From Verrucomicrobiota bacterium (GTDB lineage Bacteria > Verrucomicrobiota > Verrucomicrobiia > Opitutales > Opitutaceae), in contig JAQGON010000179.1 of NCBI GenBank assembly GCA_028293565.1, positions 1 to 37,596 of the forward strand: a stretch of 37,596 nt of DNA. Direction: 5' to 3'. Made by a program: the position numbers and the translations under genes. The notes under the pieces are model-generated. The model was not told the DNA's origin. It made no database searches and worked only from the letters and a program-made list of their open reading frames with translations. Shown here in pieces: positions 34,456-37,596 of this stretch. Each line of letters begins with the position of its first letter. Position 1 is the stretch's first letter.

Positions 34456-34839
34456 TCATCCAGCGCGGATGTTCAACGACTTGAGCGTATCGCAGCCCGG
34501 CAGTTGCCGGATCCGCCCGACGATTTCCGCGCGGTGGTGAAACAGCTCGTTCCGCACGACCGCATGGGAGGCGACCACGACCAGGCGGCGTCCCTCGATG
34601 CGCACGGCGTGGGAATAACCGGCATTCGCCGCTCCGACGAGTTCCACCCAGCGGTCGCGGATCGTCTGCTCGACCGACGGGCGGCCCACCTGGTGTTTGA
34701 TCATCAGCTCCTCGACCAGCTCGGCGAGCGGGCGGGTCGGGCGCTTGACCTGGCGGCGCGGCTCGGAGGCGCCGGCCCCGCGCAGATCGGCGATCAGCTC
34801 CTCAGCGAGCTTGCTGAAGGAATGGGTTTTTTCAGGCAT
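34456..34839 (-). CDS. DUF721 / DciA-like protein
   Basis: 127 residues from ATG 34839 (MPEKTHSFSKLAEELIADL). A longer start at 34914 would lie inside the neighbouring gene. DUF721 core: SVEQTIRDRWVELVGAANAGYSHAVRIEGRRLVVVASHAVVRNELFHHRAEIVGRI, with the conserved Trp, the VG, and the 'L-x-V-x-V-x-S-x-x-V-x-x-E-L' strand. DciA proteins of this family help load the replicative helicase DnaB in most bacteria lacking DnaC. A replication-loading role is inferred from family membership. It overlaps the preceding GT2 gene by 8 nt on the same strand, so the two are co-transcribed. No functional link between them is evident. Confidence 0.82.
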   Translation of the reverse strand: MPEKTHSFSKLAEELIADLRGAGASEPRRQVKRPTRPLAELVEELMIKHQVGRPSVEQTIRDRWVELVGAANAGYSHAVRIEGRRLVVVASHAVVRNELFHHRAEIVGRIRQLPGCDTLKSLNIRAG

Positions 34840-35614
34840 CGGGTGGGCGTTGATGCTCTGCCTCGTAGAGGCGGCTGTAGCGAACGAAGGCCCCGAAGGC
34901 CGTCGCCCAGGCAATATAGAAGCCAGGATAGCCGTCGAGAAAACCGCGCTTCAGCAGATACCCGCGAATGAACCGCCAGCCCGGGCGAAAGACCGCGGCG
35001 GGCAGGGAGAATTTTTTCGCCCTCGCCTGCTGCTGCTGCATGAACAGGTCGGCGAAGGGATTGATCTTGGCGACGTGGCTCGAGAGCGTCGGAAACGAAT
35101 AGTGGTGAAGGTCGCCCGCGAGCGTTGCGACCGGGCCGTCGCATTCCACCTTTTCGTGCACAAACGCATCGCCGCCCCAGCGGGAGCGCCGGCGCTGGAG
35201 CAGCCGCAGGCTCAAATCCGGATACCAGTCGCCATGCGTGATCCATCGGTCGATGAACCAGACCTTGCGGGGAAAACGCGCGCCGGCAAAGGCATCGCGG
35301 TCCGGCCGCGCCAGGAAGGCGGTGATCGACTTGCGCAGCCGGGACGAGACCTCCTCGTCGGCGTCGAGCGACAGCACCCACGGGTGCGACGCCAGCGCGA
35401 GCGCGGCGTTCTTGGTGTCGCGGTAGCCCTGCCACGGGATCCGCCGGACGACGGCGCCGAATTTCCGGGCGGCCGTCTCGCTGTCGTCGGTCGTGTCGTT
35501 CAACGCGACGACCGTTTCCGCGGTCCAGCCCTGCACGCTCGCGAGGCAGCGCGGAAGATTCTGCGCCTCGTTCCTGGCGACGATGACGACGGAGAGCGGA
35601 AGCGGGGAAGCCAC
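34832..35614 (-). CDS. GT2-family glycosyltransferase (WaaE/KdtX type, LPS-core-like)
   Basis: 260 residues from GTG 35614; no nearby ATG keeps the first strand. LSVVIVARNEAQNLPRCLASV, VVALNDTTDDSETAARKFG, WQGYRDTKNAALALASHPWVLSLDADEEVS with the DAD metal site, then RWGGDAFVHEKVEC, DLHHYSFPTLSSHVAKIN and a C-terminal aromatic segment (GYPGFYIAWATAFGAFVRYSRLYE). This matches beta-1,4-glucosyltransferases of the WaaE/KdtX kind that act on inner core LPS. With the GT9 gene nearby, LPS core work is plausible. The specific sugar is unknown. Confidence 0.9.
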   Translation of the reverse strand: MASPLPLSVVIVARNEAQNLPRCLASVQGWTAETVVALNDTTDDSETAARKFGAVVRRIPWQGYRDTKNAALALASHPWVLSLDADEEVSSRLRKSITAFLARPDRDAFAGARFPRKVWFIDRWITHGDWYPDLSLRLLQRRRSRWGGDAFVHEKVECDGPVATLAGDLHHYSFPTLSSHVAKINPFADLFMQQQQARAKKFSLPAAVFRPGWRFIRGYLLKRGFLDGYPGFYIAWATAFGAFVRYSRLYEAEHQRPPDA

Positions 35615-35655
35615 GGCCAGAGACTAATGATTTGGAACCGCGCTCAATCCAATCA

Positions 35656-35816
35656 TTTTGAACAGAAGCTCGCGAAGGCAACGAAGCGCCGTCCGTGCGC
35701 GGAGCGGGAGCCGATCCAAAGAAGGGTCCGGAACCCAACCCATCCTTGGAGAAGGCTTGCAACCCTGGCGTCCTGCACCGGCGACGCTTCGTTTCCTTGG
35801 TTACCTTCTGTTCAAA
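35656..35816. repeat. Inverted short-period spacer (GAACAGAAGG...ACGAAG type)
   Basis: The arm 35656-35690 (TTTTGAACAGAAG, then GCAACGAAGCG) faces an inverted, imperfect copy at 35782-35816, about 90 nt apart. The right arm read on the minus strand shows a roughly 9-bp rhythm (AACAGAAGGTAACCAAGGAA). It occupies most of the gap between the two GT2 genes. The middle (35691-35781) has no recognised content. Confidence 0.7.
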
Positions 35817-35842
35817 TTCCGGACAAGGTCGTGGGCAGGCGC

Positions 35843-36799
35843 CTAGATTTTTCCGCGGAGAGAGCGCGTGATCTGGTAAATGTATCCACAGGAACGCCAC
35901 GCACGCACCAGGTTCTTCTTGGCCGCGCCGCGCTGAAGGAGGATCAATGACAGCGCTCCCAGCACCATGAATGCCGGCGCCTTCAGGATGTTTCCCCCCA
36001 GCCGGCTCAGCAGATAACCGGTCGAAGCCCGGCCGTCGTCGCGATCATCGCGCACGCGACCGACGACGCGCGAGCGCGCCGAATCGAAGCCATGCCTGCG
36101 CACGTAGGCGAAGGTCGTGCGGCCGCGCGGCATCTGGTGCCGCGCAACCGCGGCGGGCGCAAACCACACCTGGTAGCCGCCGCGGAGGAGGCGCTTGATC
36201 GCGAGATTCTCGTCGCCGCCAAACACGACGCCGCCCTTCCGCCCGAGCTCGGTGTCGAAAAATCCGAGCTCGGGAAACGTCGCGCGCCGGAAGGCGAGGT
36301 TCGCACTCATCGGGATCTGGCCGGCGCGCAGCGGGCCGGAGTCGGCGCGGAACGCCTGCGGTCCGTGAAAACCCGCAACCCAGTCGGGACAGCCGTCGGG
36401 AAACACCGGAATGACTTCGCCGGCGACGGCGCCGATGCGGACGCCCGGATTTTCCTGGAAGGGCCGCGCGATTTCGCGGACCCAGTCGGGTCCGACGAGA
36501 ATGTCGTCGTCGCCAAAAAGTATGATCTCGCCCCGCGCCTCGCGGATCGCGCGGTTGCGCGCGTGGTTCGCGCCCTGCCGGGTCTCAAGCACGTGACGCG
36601 GAATCAAGGGTCCGGCGGAAAAACTTTCCACCATGGCCCGCGTGTTGTCGGGGGAGTTGTTGTCGACGATGAGGATTTCGAGGAGATGCGGCGGATAATC
36701 CTGCCGCACGACTCCCTCCAGCGTCTGCCGCAGCAGGTCCGCGCGCCGATAGGTGGGGATGGCGACGGTGACGGTCAGGTGGGGTGCGGCTGGATTCAC
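35843..36799 (-). CDS. GT2-family glycosyltransferase
   Basis: 318 residues from GTG 36799. VTVAIPTYRRADLLRQTLEGVV, EILIVDNNSPDNTRAMVE, TRQGANHARNRAIREARGEIILFGDDDILVGPDWV with the DDD metal site, PMSANLAFRRATFPELGFFDTELG, and GGDENLAIKRLLRGGYQVWFAP. This is the common bacterial GT2 layout, followed by a C-terminal amphipathic/hydrophobic stretch (NILKAPAFMVLGALSLILLQRG) that may anchor it to the membrane. Donor and acceptor are unknown. The upstream GT9 gene ends 84 nt away, with repeat sequence between. Confidence 0.9.
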   Translation of the reverse strand: MNPAAPHLTVTVAIPTYRRADLLRQTLEGVVRQDYPPHLLEILIVDNNSPDNTRAMVESFSAGPLIPRHVLETRQGANHARNRAIREARGEIILFGDDDILVGPDWVREIARPFQENPGVRIGAVAGEVIPVFPDGCPDWVAGFHGPQAFRADSGPLRAGQIPMSANLAFRRATFPELGFFDTELGRKGGVVFGGDENLAIKRLLRGGYQVWFAPAAVARHQMPRGRTTFAYVRRHGFDSARSRVVGRVRDDRDDGRASTGYLLSRLGGNILKAPAFMVLGALSLILLQRGAAKKNLVRAWRSCGYIYQITRSLRGKI

Positions 36800-36814
36800 G
36801 CGGAACGGCTGGAT

Positions 36815-36880
36815 GATTTTGCCGCGAAGAGCGCCAGGGTCGCGAAGGCCGTCCCGGCGGTCGCGGCTTCGCGTCCCTCG
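36815..36880. repeat. Inverted GCGAAG-type spacer after a stop codon
   Basis: GCCGCGAAGAGCGCCAGGGT followed by CGCGAAGG, then an inverted partner (GGCTTCGCGTCCCTCGCGG) reaching 36882. On the minus strand the TGA of the GT9 gene (36884-36886) is followed at once by CCGCGAGGGACGCGAAGCC. The period is about 9 bp. Confidence 0.6.
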
Positions 36881-36883
36881 CGG

Positions 36884-37596
36884 TCAGGAGGCGACTTCGA
36901 GTTTGGCCTTGAGCGTATGGAACACCCGGTCGGCGTCGAGCATGCGGACGCAGTAGCTGCGGTAGGAATCGCCGCGCACGCACGGGACCGGCGCGGCGGA
37001 CCCGATGCACGCGCAGGGCAGGGATGTCTGCAGCACGGCGTGGTGTTCGCCCAGCGGGTGCCAGATCGCGGCGTTCTGCGAACCGAACAACGCGACCACG
37101 GGCGTTCCGACGGCGGCCGCGATGTGCATCGGCCCGCTGTCGTGGCAAAGGAGCACATCGAACCCGGTGAGCAGCGCGGCGAACTGGCCGGCGGTGAGCC
37201 GCTGTTCCAGCGACACGAGGTGCGTCTTCGCCTGCTCCCGGATCTGTTTCACGAGCGCCTGTTCTCCCGGGCCGGAAACCACGAAGACCTGTGCGCCCAG
37301 TTCGTCCTGCAGCCGGTCGCACACCGCGGCGAAACGCTCCGCCGGCCAGAGCCGGAACGGACTGCGGCTGCCGGGGTGGAGCAGCACCTTCGGAAATTGC
37401 GGAGGGCTGGTCGTGGATTGCGGACTGGCCGGAGCGCCGGTGAGGGCGGAGATAGCGGCTTGGTCCTGGGGGCGCGGGACGAGGCGCACTTCGCGGGAGA
37501 CGACGGGGATGTTGGCGGCGGCGAGAAGCGAAAGGTACGTCTCGGTGATGTGATGCGTGGTGTAGAACGCATCCGTGACCGGCGCGTGTCCGGTGT
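36884..37596 (-). CDS. GT9 heptosyltransferase-family glycosyltransferase (5' end outside window)
   Basis: The frame stays open to the window edge (37594), giving at least 236 residues. The internal GTG at 37489 is not the true start, because upstream codons read HHITETYLSLLAAANIPVVS, a normal GT9 linker. C-terminal GT9 domain: VLLHPGSRSPFRLWPAERFAAVCDRL, VFVVSGPGEQALVKQI, and LLTGFDVLLCHDSGPMHIAAAVGTPVVALFGS, the D-S-G-P-MH-A nucleotide-sugar site. Near the end PCACIGSAAPVPCVRGDSYRSYCVRML carries several cysteines, common in this family. ADP-heptose:LPS heptosyltransferase is the best-known role; another sugar is possible. It is the first visible gene of the minus-strand LPS-like group. Confidence 0.92.
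   Translation of the reverse strand, partial: TGHAPVTDAFYTTHHITETYLSLLAAANIPVVSREVRLVPRPQDQAAISALTGAPASPQSTTSPPQFPKVLLHPGSRSPFRLWPAERFAAVCDRLQDELGAQVFVVSGPGEQALVKQIREQAKTHLVSLEQRLTAGQFAALLTGFDVLLCHDSGPMHIAAAVGTPVVALFGSQNAAIWHPLGEHHAVLQTSLPCACIGSAAPVPCVRGDSYRSYCVRMLDADRVFHTLKAKLEVAS

Overview
This is a high-GC chromosomal window (about two thirds G+C by eye) dominated by a cell-surface glycan locus. Many starts lack an obvious Shine-Dalgarno sequence. Intergenic spaces are full of hairpin repeats and of short-period spacers. One secreted protein combines delta-60-type repeats with '[13 protein letters not shown]' repeats. Together these point to a Verrucomicrobiota member, probably Opitutaceae-like. 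That placement is inference. No tRNA, CRISPR, integrase or transposase gene was found.

Layout. 1-440: repeats. 441-959: cyclophilin. 1157-5984: three GT4 glycosyltransferases and an alpha-oxoamine synthase (serine-palmitoyltransferase-like). 6335-16538: three polytopic membrane proteins sharing a C-terminal module, two methyltransferases and a large GT4, separated by repeat blocks. 16736-19784: a tight operon of SDR epimerase/dehydratase, DegT aminotransferase and membrane-anchored GT2. 19878-23943: a deoxysugar cassette (epimerase/reductase of the plant/mimivirus NRS/ER type, RmlB, RmlA) and a GT2. 23929-27622 (minus): GT-C-like membrane protein, DPM1-like GT2, CDP-paratose-2-epimerase-like SDR. 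27901-31208: two exported proteins. 31355-34839 (minus): the housekeeping genes pnp, rpsO and a DciA-like DUF721 gene. 34832-37596 (minus): two GT2s and a GT9 cut by the window edge.

How it fits together (inference). Soluble enzymes make activated deoxy-, amino- and epimerised sugars. DPM1/ArnC-type GT2s probably move some of them onto a polyprenyl phosphate. The polytopic GT-C-like proteins could use these lipid-linked donors at the outer face of the inner membrane. The GT4, GT2 and GT9 enzymes build the chain on the cytosolic side, and the methyltransferases modify it. The serine-palmitoyltransferase-like enzyme could supply a sphingoid lipid anchor.

Most notable points: (1) an RmlA-RmlB-NRS/ER-like set with no RmlC in the window; (2) a C-terminal module shared by three otherwise different membrane proteins; (3) a 192-bp tandem repeat that has copied the last codons of the adjacent glycosyltransferase gene; (4) at least eight sequence-unrelated spacers with 7-10 bp periodicity, several joined exactly to stop or start codons, including one that has replaced the usual rmlA start codon.
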